NCBI RefSeq assembly: GCF_002078875.1
Contig: NC_034412.1
Span: 29,547,333 to 29,611,332, forward strand
DNA: 64,000 nucleotides
From: Numida meleagris
Taxonomy: Eukaryota; Chordata; Aves; Galliformes; Numididae
Direction of reading: 5' to 3'
In this document: in pieces, positions 22,446 through 36,289 of the stretch
Layout: each line of letters starts with the position of its first letter
Position numbering within the stretch: position 1 is the first letter of the stretch
Translations under genes and position numbers: made by a program
Notes under the pieces: model-generated
Told to the model about the DNA's origin: nothing
Databases searched by the model: none
The model's input: only the letters and a program-made list of their open reading frames with translations

Positions 22446-24568
22446 CTTATAAAGATGCAATTAATCTGAAGCTGAAAGATAAAGCCTACACTCCACTGAG
22501 ATCAACAGCTGCTTTCCCACTAGTGGCAGGGGATGAAATACACCACTGTTTTTGTCCACACATTTTTCACTTTCTAGCAGGGTAGTAATTTCAAAATGGT
22601 GTTTGTAACTAGGCATAAAAAAAAAAAAACACACCATTCTTCCAGTTCACAAGCCCAGGGCTTTTTATTTTTTTAATAAGTATTTTGTACACATCTTGTA
22701 CAGATTTAGCTTTCTGTTTATTTTTTTTTTCTTGCTTCTTTAGATATCTACCTTCATCATCTATGAAAGCCTTAAAAGCAGGGAAAAACAAGACATTAGA
22801 ACTGTGTGAAAACACACAACGTCAGACTCCATTTTGGATCCTTTAGAGGACAGTGAAGTTGCAACAAACCTACAACGCATGTCTCATGTTTGGTTTGCCC
22901 AGATGGTGTGCTCATGCCACATAATTTCCACACATGACAAGGTCAGGCATCCAGCATGCCATCTCAGACAAAATGTTTATAGGTCTAGATGCTCTATCTT
23001 GTATTCCCCCCCAAAAAAGGTCTTTGAGCTACAGAAGCAGCAGTTTCTTCACATTCAACAAGGGATGAAGAATTAAAATGGATTTGAGGGTAGTGCAGAG
23101 TTGCCCCATAATTCCAGACTACGTTTTAAATTATTTTCACAAATTGAATTCAGGACATGTTGACACTCCATCCTTATCCATTCCTTGTGAGAGCAAGGCA
23201 GTATGCTAGCTGCTGACATTTCTGCAAGTCAAGCATCTGCAGACTAAAACAGCAGCCTCTTCTGTAAAGGAGTTAACCACTATTACAGCAATGAAAGGGC
23301 CGACAATTTCTTGAGCCACTTCATGCATAGGAAAGGGAAAGCTATTGTTCTGCCAAAGCATTATAGGGAGAATCAACACATTATGTTTTAAATACTGCAA
23401 GGCTGCAAGGAATTCCTTGTGCCAATAAAGGATGAGAAATAAGAAGGGCATGCTCAGTGTTGTTTACATTATTTTAAGAGCACAATTATCATCTTTTCCA
23501 TTACAAATCATCAAATATGCTATGTGCATGAATCAAGTACGCAGACATAGAATAACAGCTGCTAAAAAAAATAAAAAAGTGAAATAAAAGTCAGCATTGC
23601 ATCTGATATATACATCCACTCCTATCACTGAGAACACTTGGCAACTGTACTCAGTGGAGTATTTTCACAATTGACCTAAAGAACTCCTGAAAAAGAATTC
23701 ATTTCTAAACGAACAAGCACAGTTCAGATTTGCAGAGCATTATGATATGTAAGTTGCTTTCACTATGCTAACCTGAGTTTCTTTTGTAACAAAAACCCCT
23801 TTTCCAAGACTGCAACAGATATACTTCATTTTAGGGTCAAATAGCTCACTAGTAGTTACAAAGGAGTTAAGACATTAAAAAAAGCTACATTGCTTACCAA
23901 TAGCAAACCTAACAATACACCAGCATACCAGAGGATTAGGATGATTTGGCATAACAACTGAGTAGTTTACAAAATGCTGCCCAATCTCAAAGATGTAAAA
24001 ATATATTTTTTGTTTTCCATATTGTAACAGCACTATCACGTACTATTTACATAAGCAGTTTTAATGAACTTCATTACCATGACCAATTATGTTTTTCCTC
24101 CCGCTCCAGAGCAATCTTATGAATCCAGGTTTGTTCTGAAACGAAATTCTTCAAATCTCCTTCACACAATTGCTTACCACAAGAGCTGCAGTGCCCTGCC
24201 AGAGGAACCCGAGCACCAGCAAGATGAGCCCTTGTCAGCATCTGCTCAGAGCAGCTCGCTACAAGCCGTCCTGTTGACAAAAGGATGGAGGATTCATGCT
24301 ACTGTTTTAGCAGCCAAGAAACAATGTGGTTCTTGAATAATGATACAAATATTAAGATAAGCTAGGAGTTTTAGAGCACTGTAGGTATGCCTACATACAG
24401 ATGTATCGAACTGCAGCAATACATCACATAACTTCTACTTGCACTCCAAGGCATAAAACTCTTTTAGCAATACAAGTGAGCTAACAGGTAAAGCTGTAGG
24501 CTGCTGCTTCAGAAAGCTTCCCGAGTCCACTTCTAAAGCAAAATGAAAGCTAAACCTCTTTCTTGGAG

Positions 24569-24591
24569 AAAAAAAAAAGGGGGGGGGGGGG
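24569..24591 (+). repeat. A10-G13 homopolymer tract
   Basis: Ten A followed by thirteen G with no interruption. Long G runs are rare, unstable, and hard to sequence exactly. Confidence 0.85.
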
Positions 24592-27500
24592 AAGCATATT
24601 TCAAGCAAAAAGATAATATCCCTTAAGGAAGCCGCTGTTTAACCCAAATCATTTTCTGTATGTAGAAATTAAAAGAAGAATAAACAACAAGAACAGTTTT
24701 CTCTAGTTTACCTCTTTAAGTCCTCAGAAAACTCAAGCAATGTCCTGGCCATTTCTGTAGTTGTGTCTACCCCAAAACAAGCAAAGCTTTCTTTTTCCTG
24801 TCAGCTTTCCATCTCACTATACACCACCCTATCCTCATAACCTTTGACCAACAGGAAGTAGACACAATGGCCTGAAAATAACAGCAATTGTAACATTTAG
24901 AATGATTTAATACATGAGGGGTGGGTTTAAGATTTGAAAGCCTTCCCTTGCTTGGTTTTCAAACCGTTGCTTAAAAAGCATGCTATCTACATAGCATTAG
25001 TTAAAGACTCAAGGCTGAACTAGGCTAAAACTAGGGAAAAACACTGCAGAGCGTACAAAGGTATAAATTCTTGCCTATGTTGAGATTCTGCACTGAAGTC
25101 TGCCATTAGGCTATCGCATAGAATTGACAATTTTACAATAGCATAAGCAGAAAACTCTTACAGCATTCTGCCTTTTTTTCCAAATAATTCTACCTATTCC
25201 TTATCAAAGTGCTCAGATAAATAAGAAGTTCAGCCTCTCACAGAATAGTACATTCTAGTATGAAAAGTAACCAGCAGTCCATTTAAACACTGTAGTCAAA
25301 AGTATTAAGTCTCATGATTGAAAGTCCCAGAACAGTTTGCTAATGAGAAGGACCTTCCTAATGTCAAGCATTCAAAGAGCACTTCATGGTGTAGAAGGAA
25401 AGACTTTTATCTTCTCCTCATGTAAAAGCACATGCAATGACTCCATAGATATTTTCATTACCGATATAAAAGTCACGTGCTTCAAATTTTACTAACATCT
25501 TGGCAAGAAAACTCAAGGGTTACAGATTCCAAAGTCCAGACAGACAACTGAAGTACTTCTTTTCATTAGTTTAATTCCACGTACTGTTTGATTACTATTT
25601 TGCTTTACTATTAAACTCACGATCCTGTCCTGCCTCTGTCACCCTACCCAAAGACTCCAGGTTCCTCCTTGGCCATTGCACCACAACACACAGAGGTCAC
25701 CAAGATAAGAGCAGAGCAAACCAATACTAAGGAATTCACCTCTCTCACAGACAGTTTTACTGTGTCTCGTGGAGAGAGAAATGAGGGAGGAAAAAAGTAA
25801 TAAATGTTACCCCATGAATACCCTGGATCATGCATCCACTGTACCTCTGCCCTGTATTGAGCACTGCATAGTTTTAGAGGCAATTCAATTAGAATTACAC
25901 TCTAAACACTCTTTCGTTGGCAGGGGAAGCTCAGGCAATGCCTTTCTGCAGTCTAAGACTGGATCTAGCCTGTCAATGCAGTATTTCATTAAGGTCTGCA
26001 AGCTCAAAATAACTACAGAGAAGCTCCACATGATATATTTCAGTACAGTATCCACAACAACTTCCAAATACAAGATGTCTGCACTGCACATGAGAAAAGC
26101 TTTTCAGCACAGCAACAGAAACCACACATTGTAATCTCAGCTCAAAGCACGAAGGGTTCAACACTGACAGTAAGTGCAAGGCTCTCTGCAAGTTCGCAGT
26201 TTAAGAGTCCCTTGAAACCTCTTGGCCTGTTAAGAGGATCCTCCTTTTCCCTTCCCCCATTTTAAGACAGATCCTGATGCCATCACACCAAGGAATAACA
26301 GAGAAAGGATATCCTGCCTAGATTTTCCATTATACAGATCAAGTCATCAATCCAGAGAGGTCTTTGCTTACACATAGGATAAAAAGAAGATGCTTCCAAC
26401 TGATAAACCCTGAGAGGAAGCAAGGTTAGCTTCACAACTATTTTTAAGCAGTTAGCATTCACACAATGGCCTAAAATGAATGGCCAACCCACAGGGTCCA
26501 TAAAGACTTCATATCAAAAAATACTGAGGAGGTAAGCATATCTGACAGAAAAAAAAGAAATGAATCAGAAGGGGGAAGATCAAGTCATACTTCTTCCCAG
26601 ACTCATCTTGAATTAAGTCTGCATGCTTAGTCTAAGAAAGCAAAAACATCGTAAGCTTTACGTAGTTTTCTCTAAAAGCAAAGCATTTCCCTTGACAACT
26701 GCTGTGAAGAATCTCTCTGCTTGGCTCTGGATATTTTGACTAATGGTTTTTCATCATATGACAAACATTAGGTAAACACAGGAAAATAAGAATATCTTTA
26801 TGTAGCGTTATCATGAAAGAAGGAACTTGTTTCTCAGCCCTAAATTCAAAGGCAAGTGACCACAGCTGGGCTGCACAGTGCCCTGCAAGAGGGGCTGAAC
26901 TCCCAGCTGAGCAGCTCAGGACACCTCACCACCTAACAACAGGCACTGAGCTTACCAAACGGCCAATGTTTCACACCTCCCCCAGTTTAAAGCATCAGGC
27001 ATGTAAGTATGATATGAAAAAAATGTACTTTGTGCATCTGGGCAGTAAATGAATACAAACATCTCTGGAATCATCTAATGATACACACTTCAAATGGTAT
27101 CTTTTCAACATTAAATGCGCAGAAAATGTAATTCCTGTGGCAGGCGATTCTTAAGATAAACAAGAGAAGACAAAACAATCCTGAAAAAAAAATCACCTTA
27201 ATAATCCAGAAAATACCCAGAAACTCAAAACATTTTTCATATCATCATCTATCTTCTCCTTTCAGTTCTAAGAAGGATTTGAGTTGTTTTCTTTTTCAAA
27301 TATAAGCGTCTATACTTCAGGAGATTTTTTAGGTGTTGTTCTTTTTAACAGCAGCATCCTTCCGATGAATAACCACTAAGGGAAGAAAAATTGCACAGAA
27401 TTTCTGATCTCATCAAACTTTATCCCCTCCTCTGTCTGTGCACTAGAGAAAGCGAACAATAAGCCTGCTGTTCCCTTGGTACACTGAGACTGTTCATTTC

Positions 27501-29714
27501 ATCGTTCGTATCTGATCACAACACAGAATACAGAACAACACTGAAAGCAGATAAAATAAAAATCATTAAACCACCAACACTACTATGAGAAATTAAATTT
27601 CAGATTTTTGTTTCTATTTCTTATTAGATTTTGAGCAGATTCAAGTGTTACAATCCCTTTACTTCATCTGGCCTGTAAAGTACTTCACATTTTTAAGCTT
27701 TGTTCTTTGACATAGAAAGCAAGCACTCTATTGTCCAACTGGTTCTTTTAAACCTTTTTGAGAGTTTCACTTACTATAAAAATTGTTTAATTTTTAACTT
27801 ACAGGCAGCAAAGGAACTCAAACTGAGTGCCCTGCTACTTAGTTAATTAGCTCTCTATACATCTAAATGACATCTACTTTGTTTACTGACTGGAAGCTCT
27901 TACTACTGCCAGCACTTTAAGAACAATGTGACTGTGGAAAGGGGAAGAAAACATGTTTTCCTACATTTTATTTGTCATCTAACAGAATTGTAAGGTACAC
28001 ATGCACCAGTCCAAAAATATTTTTAATTGCCGGTAACCTCAAATGGACAAAATAACCTTCCTCAGCAGGTACTTGGTTTGAACTCCTACCTTAACCCATT
28101 TCATTCTGGAACTATTTATGAGTAATAGGAATTGCCTGATTGCTATGAAATTGATTATTTTTCCAGTATCTGTACCATGATGGCTCTCAAAGACATATTC
28201 TGTTATAAAGGTAATCATTATTTAACCCTTAAGATGGGAAGTGATCTGAGGCGACAGCAGACGTGAGATCAAAAACAAAATGGAAAACCTTACATAAAAT
28301 CTTATAACTCTTAAAAAAACACATCATTTATGTAAGCTTGTATAGATTATTTCAGTTGCCTTTGAATACATATAAGATATACTGCCATAAAGACATACCA
28401 AACTTCAAGCAAACAATGGAAGTTTCTCGTTTTCCCACCACAGGAGCCTCCAAAGCCTCCTCTCAAGAACTCCTGGTGCCAAGTATGCTAGGTTGTATGA
28501 CAAGGATCTAGGAGTCTGTGGGGTGCAGCAGAGCGAGAGAGACACCACTAGTCAGGCCAGGTTTTCAAGGCTCCTCAGAACACAGGTCTGCTCTGCACTA
28601 TGCCTTCGCAGATCCGTTTGGCTCACCAAGGTGCCAGCACTGCTGGCAGCCCCAGTGGGGAGAGCTCACAGAGCTCTGTTTCAAATAGTCGAGTCAAGGC
28701 AGGGTAGGGCACATACTTCTCTTTTGCAACTAGCGTTAGGTCTCATATAGATTTTCTAGCCTGTCATTTACCCTCAGTGCTGAACAGTCTCAAGGCGTAC
28801 ACCAATGTCTCCAAGTATACGGCTCGTGTACTTGTACAACCATGTATTCTCCCTCCCAGGCTTGAAACCTAACAAACATGCTGAAAAAAAAATGTAAACA
28901 GCTTCTCTAAGCAATACTGAGCCAATCTTCACACTGGAGCATGTGAGTTCTGCTTCTGTCACAAACCTCCTCCTTCTGGAAAACTGCAGAGCTGAAGCTG
29001 CTTATTCACTATCTGAATCGTGACAGAAGAGCTGTAAGGCCAACACTAACAACATCAAGCCATAATTTTAGAAGCTGCTGATGCAGAATGATTATGTCTT
29101 CACTGTCACTGACTGAGAAGATAAGACACCTACAAAGTCCCATAATTGTACTGCTGCAGTCAGTTCTCTATTAGACAGGTGCCACTTCACTGAAGCTAGA
29201 CATAATTACAGAGCACTCACTTTTCCTGATAAGTAAGGAGGCCAGAGACTGAATAATATGCAAACAAATACACTCTCACTTTTGAAAATATGCTGACATA
29301 CCCAAGTGGCAGCCATTGTTATTCTCAATTATAAAATTTTTCATACAAAATATGACAGACTTCAGCAGATGAGGTGAGTCAGCTCAGATACTGCTAACTT
29401 AAAATTAAATTAATACACTGTGAAGATCATAAGATTGAGGATGGGATGATAAAGCAAGTCTGTTTAACTCTTGGTATCGCTTGATTTGAGGTCAAAAAAT
29501 GTGCACCACTTTTTTTTTTTCCCCTCACACTTAAAACCATGAGGCCCCACGGCACATCACAAGTCTGAACACTAACAGGACTCCTTACATCAGTAGCTGA
29601 TGGACGCTGTCTAAACTGTTTAAAATCAGAACAATTATTTCAACAACTAAAGTCACTGAAGCAAAGTAAAAGAAATCTTGGCACCTTCAGCAGTGTATAC
29701 CTATCAGCTGGCCT

Positions 29715-30652
29715 TCACTGTTTAGTGTCTTTACTGATGACCTGGACAAGGGGATTGAATGCATCCCCAGTAAGTCAGCAAATGACACCAAGTTGGGAGG
29801 AAGTCTTGATCCGCCTGGGGTTAGGAAGGTCCTACAGAGGGATCTGGATAGGCTGGATCTCTGGGCTGAGGCCAGCGGGATGAAGTTCAACAAGACCAAG
29901 TACCAGGTCCTGCACTTTGGCCACAACAACCCCATGCAATGCTACAGGCTTGGAGCAGAATGAGTGGAAGACTGTGTCTAAGAAATGGACCTGGTGGTTG
30001 ACAGTCGGATAAACATGAGCCAGCAGAGTGCCCAGGTGGCCAAGAAGGCCAATGGCATCCTGGCTTCTTTAAGAAAAAACATTACCAGCAGGAGCAGGGA
30101 GGTGATCATCCCCCTATACTCAGCTCTGGTGAGTCCGCACCTCCAGTACTGTGTTCAGTTTTGGGCCCCTCACTACAAGAAAGACATCGAGGTCATGGAG
30201 AGTGCTGAGAGAATGGCAATGAAGCTGGTGAGGGGTGTGGAACACAAGTTTTATGGAGAGTGGCTGTGGGAACTGGAATTGTTTAGTCTGCAGAATAAGA
30301 GGCTCAACAGAGATCTTACTGCTCTCTATAACTACTTGGAAGGAGGCTCTGGCGAGGTAGGGACTGACCTCTTCTCACGTGTAACTAGTGATAGGACTAG
30401 AGAGAATGACCTCAGATTGTATGTAACAGGGGAGGTTCAGGCTAGATATTAGGAAGAATTTCTTCTCAGAAAGAGCGGTCAGGTACTGGCACAGGCTGCC
30501 CAGGGAGGTGGTGGAGTCACCATCCCTGGAGGAGTACAAGAAACGTTTAGATGTGGTACTAAGGGACAAGGCTTAGTGAGGAAATATTGGTGGTAGGTGG
30601 ATGGTTGGATTAGGTGATCTTGGAGGTCGTTTCCAACCTTAGTGATTCTATG
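29715..30652 (+). repeat. CR1 LINE, plus orientation, 0.94 kb
   Basis: It starts within the reverse-transcriptase region at AGTGTCTTTACTGATGACCT, continues through GACACCAAGTTGGGAGG, GCACTTTGGCCACAACAACC, the [17 protein letters not shown] peptide, [14 protein letters not shown], and ends in a 3' UTR with GATGGTTGGATTAGGTGATC and a single degraded terminal repeat. A stop (TGA near 29960) and a frame break near 30450 interrupt ORF2, so the copy is dead and strongly 5'-truncated. The 155-codon frame at 29985-30452 is part of this element. Confidence 0.95.
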
Positions 30653-33600
30653 AGTAGTAAATAAGCATAACCAGAATTAATCACATTTTCCACCACCTCA
30701 CAACCTTACTCAAATATTGCAATAAGAGTTGAACAATTTATCACACTATGAATGCACTCCTCAAAGTATAGGGGATAGATGATTTTCCCCAGTATTACGT
30801 GCTTGAGCTGAACATAAAAATTAAACTCTTTCTGAATGAGCTGATGACAGCATGCAATGCCACTCCAAGGAACAGCTATAGCTGAGCTTCCCTAAGCTTT
30901 CAGGAAAGCTATCACATTACAACTGTGCTGATACATTTCCCAGAGAAACATGAAAAGTTTCAGTGATTTTGTTAAATAATACAAATGACGTGACACAGTA
31001 GAGAAGCACAGACAAATTACTGCTCTCTTTGATTCACAACATCTAGATTGTTATTTCCAGCCCAAATTAAACAAACTGGTGTTATGATACTATTGTTAGG
31101 CTAGATGTATAAACATGCTCTTGCACTTTTGGAAGCAGTCCAGCTAGCTCAACAAACATATTACAAAAGAAACTGTTAAGAGGTAGAAGATTAGCTTCTT
31201 CTTGGGTTCACACACCATGTTGTTATGGAGAGGGAGAAGGGGGTGGGAAGGAAAAAAAAACAGAACACAACAGTGGAACAAAATATTTTGTGATCAGTAT
31301 TTTCAGAAGCACAGACGGTTTCTTAAAAAAAATAGTAACGGCTCTTATGCAGAAAAATAACTCCTGAGTATTTAATAAAGAGATATGCACATCAGGCAAC
31401 TTCAAACAGCATGCTTAACTCAAGGTAAAAGCTTGTACAGTAGTCTGCAACTACTCCCGCAGCTGGTCCTAATTCCCCCCTTCTACCCTACATTTCTCCA
31501 AAACATTAAAATAAAGATATTTTAAAAGACATTTTTCCTCACTTCAAACAAAGGATAGGTATTTTAAGACAAGCTGTTTACAGTCATTTACCAGGGCACT
31601 CAGTTTACATGTAAGTCGAAAGCAAATATCTAAGAACCATAGTAAGCCATGGATTTACCAAATATTACAAACCAGCCTACGTAATTAGGAACAAAAAAGT
31701 GCCAATACTTAAAAAACAACAGCAGAGTAACTAATGTAATCAGGGATTAATATCCCTAGCTTACACAGTGCCTCAACAAACCTGGAGTTAATTCATTATT
31801 CCTGCAAACAGTCCTAAGTATCATTCCTGCAAATTTCTTTCTTAAGGCACCTTCTGTGAATATGATATGCAGACAAGAGAAACAAAGGCACTAAGTCTTT
31901 CCCATTCAAAAGGATCTTGAGAAAAGTATCTTCTTATTTATGATTTGCTCTCCCCTGTTCAAGGCCAACATTCTGGAAAGAGTAAGCTGATTTGCAGTCA
32001 GACCAACAAAGGAGGTTTCTATTTTCATAATGAAAACAGTTGCCTCATTTCACTGGAAATACTCCATAATTTTCAAATCTATTTAGAGGAACAGATCCTT
32101 TGTGGAAAAATGCAGCTGCAGATGACGCTTGCTTTGCCCATTAAGTAAAAAGAAGCTATGAAGGTTCTGTTAACTGAGTACCCTCCAGCACCCCAGGCAG
32201 CATCAAGAGCTGACCAAGGTCTTTGAATGAGAGCTTGAGACACTTCAAGTCAGGTGAACAAGTTAAGGAGGAGAGAAAATGTTTCTATGCCTACTGAAAC
32301 AGTCAAGTAATTCATTTCAGTCTACAATAAGAAAAACAGACTTACACAAAAATACATCTTACAAAGTTAGAGAGCTGTTTGAAGAAAGAGCATGAAAATG
32401 TGCAATGCTCACCAGAACCTTTGTTTCCTTCAGCGTTTAGTATTTGATGTGCAAAAACCAAGCTGAGTTTCAAAAATTATTGTCCTGCTTTTTCTTTGAT
32501 ATCACTGAAATTCAGCATGACCTTGCACTCAAAAATCAGTACAAGAGGATCTCAAGTAATGTCATTTTTGCTAAATCAGGAAAATTAAACCTGTAAAACT
32601 CAATCCATGTACTTACTATACTGATCATACTTCATAGCATATAGTTGCTTATAACCCCTTACTAGCTTACACAAATGTGTACTTTTATGTTTTGTCATAT
32701 GCATGTGAAAGAATATTCTTGTCACAGTGCAAATTTCCCACTTTTTAGCACATTGGAACAGGCTGCTGTAGGGTTTTGGTGAGGCTTTTTTTTGACACCG
32801 TATCTTCAATAGCTCTCAGGCAAAGATCACTTACTTGCAGGACTGCCGAATAAATAGACCACATCTGAGAAGTGGTTCAGAAGGGATTACATCACTGGAG
32901 TTCCCTTGCCAAAACAGAGTATCCGTGTTTGCTTTTGTTTCACAAGATGAACATAAATGTTTATTAGTGTCACAGTATTTACTCTCACTAACAGAACAGA
33001 CCAACCGATCACAACATGCAATGCAAATTGGAAACGTTTCTTTCTCCCCCCTAAACAGATAGCCAGTCCCATCTTTAATATCAAAGAGTTCAGCTATACA
33101 GCCAGAGTGGTTATTGCCAGTCTCGGATGAGTAGTCCATCCTTCCTAACTGTTGTCCCAATAACACCTGCATTATACATACTGTAACACCGGAATTTCAG
33201 AATTAAAAACATTTGGTTTTTATGTCAGCTTGCTAGCAAAAACAGAGCTTAAGTATATGACTAACCAAATGTACTACTTTTCACTTGAAATTTCATGTCA
33301 TTCAATGAGCTGCCTAAAACGTAGCAAATGACCAAGTCAAACAGAATTTCTGTATGCCACCTGTTCTAGCATGTGCACACGCTACCTGCCATGCTAACTT
33401 TAAACAGGACAAACAGGAGGACAAGGAGTGCCATTTACACTCCATCTGCTCCTGGGCCAAAGCAAAGCTGACTGACCTTCAGAGGGGAAAAAAAAAAAAC
33501 AAAACACAACAACAAAAAAAGGCAGTTTCTTTATAAAACAGAACTGCTGTTACCAGCAATGTAACACTTAAAATTCACTCTCACTGTAGGGGAATAGAAA

Positions 33601-36289
33601 GCTACATAAAATCAAAATATTCATTTTTAACACAAATAGTACAGAATTTCACATAAGAACAGCAAAATAGTAAATGATAAAATAACTCGACAGACTGTAC
33701 AAGAAAATAGTTACATCATTTAGTATCTTACTTCAAGCTACAGGCAGATGGAATATCCCATATCAGCTTTTAATCCGGGCTGCGGCGACTTTGATCCAGG
33801 AGAAAAAGCCAGCAAGATCTCCATCTCAGCACCACTCCGAGCAGAACACTACACTTACTTCGCATCAGTTCCCAACTGCAATACAACTGAAAGCTCTGCA
33901 ATCTTGAAGACTCGATGAAGGTTTTAATCATCTAATGAGATTACCTCATCTGCGTGTGGTTTCACAATGCAGTCTCAACGGTAGCCCATTAAGCCAGTCC
34001 CATGACATACAGTATCAATCATGCTAATCAGCTTACTCTGATAGCACTCCTAGAACTAGATGACTGCCATGCACAGAAATTACAACTGTGAGGAGTTTCA
34101 ATCTCACTGCAGCAAAATTCACATGAAAAAAATGAGCTAGGTTTTGCTGCTCAAGTACAGAAAACATTGATGCTGAAATCATAATGTGAGTGCCATTTAC
34201 ATTCAACAGGTTTGAGCTATGGCACATTTTTAAATTTTACATACATTCTACGTTCAATCATAGCAAAGCACAATACTTCCTGTACAAAGAACATGAAGTT
34301 TAGATATAAGCTGGGAACATGTAAATTGTTATCAACTTCTGATATTAAATTTATTAAGCCTGATAGAACAGTACCAGTAGCTATGTTCTCTCAAATGCAG
34401 GATTCCACAGTCATCATCAAATGGAGGACATGCACAGTGTTGGTTTTTTTTTTCTTACTGTTACCAGTAAGAAAACGATAGAGTAATTCACACCATTCAC
34501 TTAGTGAAGCTAGAAGCAGCCAGCCTCCAAGTAACAGAACATCTGAGCAAATAAAACTTGCTCTTTCTTCGCAGATGAAGCCAATGAAGAAATTTAAATA
34601 TTAAAGCTAAACTGGCTAAGCTTACTCTGTTTTTTGTTCTTCAGTTGCATGGGAAAAATAGCCTTGAGTTCTAATGCCTTTCTAGGTTGACACGGTGATC
34701 CAGCTGCTGCTCATGCTAAAAAAAAAAAAAAAAAAGCATCTAGCTACACTACGTAGCTTGCAAGACAAAGAAAACAAGGGCCTCTAGTATTTGACTCTCA
34801 TACAAGGCAAATGAAGCACCTTGTCCATAAAAGCAAAAGACTGACAGGCAAAAATCTAAAACATCTTTTAAGTTAGACAGCGCTACCTTATCACACTGGC
34901 ATCACCTCTTTCCCTTTCCCCTCCAAAAGTGCTTTAACACATTAGCACTAGCAAGTTTATTCAACAGACAACACACTAGCAAAAGCACAAATATTAACAT
35001 AGTTAACAACACCATCTCCTTTTCTGAAGGCTATACACACATCTAGACTTGACTGGGGACTATAACAAGCATCTCCCTAATATTCTTTATATTCTTTAAG
35101 GGGAAAGCCATTAGCTGCTTCTAATGAGGGCAAGGGAATGGAAGTGAAATAAAGGAGGCCAGACAGTACACAAGGCTATAATCTTGCAGCGTTTATGTTG
35201 TAAATGCCCAGAACCTCCTAGAACTTGACTCCTGTAAAACCAAGAATCTCAAATGCAACCAAAGAACCACAGACGAATTAGTACGAAGCAACTTTGGGCC
35301 TTTACAACCCTACTGGTGACTATCCACCCATTTTGCTGGGCCAAGTAAGATCCCCAAATTCTTCTGAAAGCATCTCAATCCATTGCAAGGACACTCATTT
35401 CAAGTGTGAGCATAAGAAGGAAAAGCTAGCACAGCAACTGCTAGATCACAAAATCAAATAATTTTTTACCTACGTTATCCAAACTCACTCACTCTGCTGG
35501 ACCAATTGAAGGCAGGATTTGTCTTGGGACTCTTCCCTCCCTTTGTAATATTTATTTTATTTTTCTTAAGGGAGCATACTAAGATAAAAAGGTATGCCAG
35601 TAGAATCTGACATTCTGGATAAAACACATCACATTAAAAGCATCTAAACCTTTTCCTCTAGCTTTACGTAAAGGTGTTCAAATCCAAGCAGTTCAATTGC
35701 TTCAAGTTTTTAGAAGGTATCAATGTCTCAAGCAAAAGCAAATATGTTTCCATTTCAAATACAAAAATCAAGACCCACAAGTAACCCTGCTACACAAATG
35801 CATAACCCTTTAGAACAAAATATAAAGCTAGGTCATGCTGATTCTCTCACCTGGACTTAATTACTTCTATACTGAGCCAACACCTTTCTTTTTTAAGAAT
35901 TACAAGCTTGTTTAAGATTTTTCACTTAATTTTAATACACCTTGTTTATAAACACAGCATCAAGGAAATTTCCAGATTTTGAAGGCAAGAGGGAAACTTG
36001 GGTAAGGAAGGACAAAAAGGAAACTGGGTGAGAGTGCCAACAAGAGTCAAAAACACCAGAAACCACTGGTGTCCTTTGTTCGGCAGCTCAGAGGTACCCA
36101 GGGATTCAGTGCCACTCAATTCCTGATGCAACAGGAGGTGTAGGAATCAGTGACCGCTCCTAACACCCAAGATTCACTCATTGCTTCCACTGAAGCTATC
36201 AAATGAAAATATCAACAGTAAAAAAAAAAACAAAAAACACACCTGTTTTTAACGCAAAGGAAAGGATCCAAAATAGGTTAGCTCCTTCA
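30653..36289. other. Unique intron 1 sequence, nothing recognised
   Basis: AT-rich DNA with A-rich low complexity at 33487-33520 and an A18 run at 34718-34735. No CR1, exon or RNA gene was identified. Confidence 0.6.
34718..34735 (+). repeat. A18 homopolymer
   Basis: An uninterrupted A run. No adjoining retroposon was identified. Confidence 0.9.

Larger units (their letters stand above)
15541..29714. other. Unique intron 1 sequence with simple repeats only
   Basis: About 14 kb without a recognised gene. It holds a short CA repeat (17661-17685), T16 (17917-17932), A19 (22268-22286), A27 (22416-22442), an A10G13 tract (24569-24591), a direct duplication (18276-18307) and a 16-bp palindrome (20063-20078). 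A plus-strand frame at 16327-16680 reads hydrophilic peptide with no recognised family and no start or splice context. I found no CR1 in this block. Confidence 0.55.

Noticed and set aside
24481..24540. A possible tRNA-like segment.
   Set aside because: It lacks a proper B box (GGTTCGANTCC) and does not fold into a cloverleaf by eye.
29985..30452. A 155-codon host gene on the plus strand.
   Set aside because: The peptide is CR1 reverse-transcriptase C-terminus, collinear with the surrounding CR1 nucleotide blocks.
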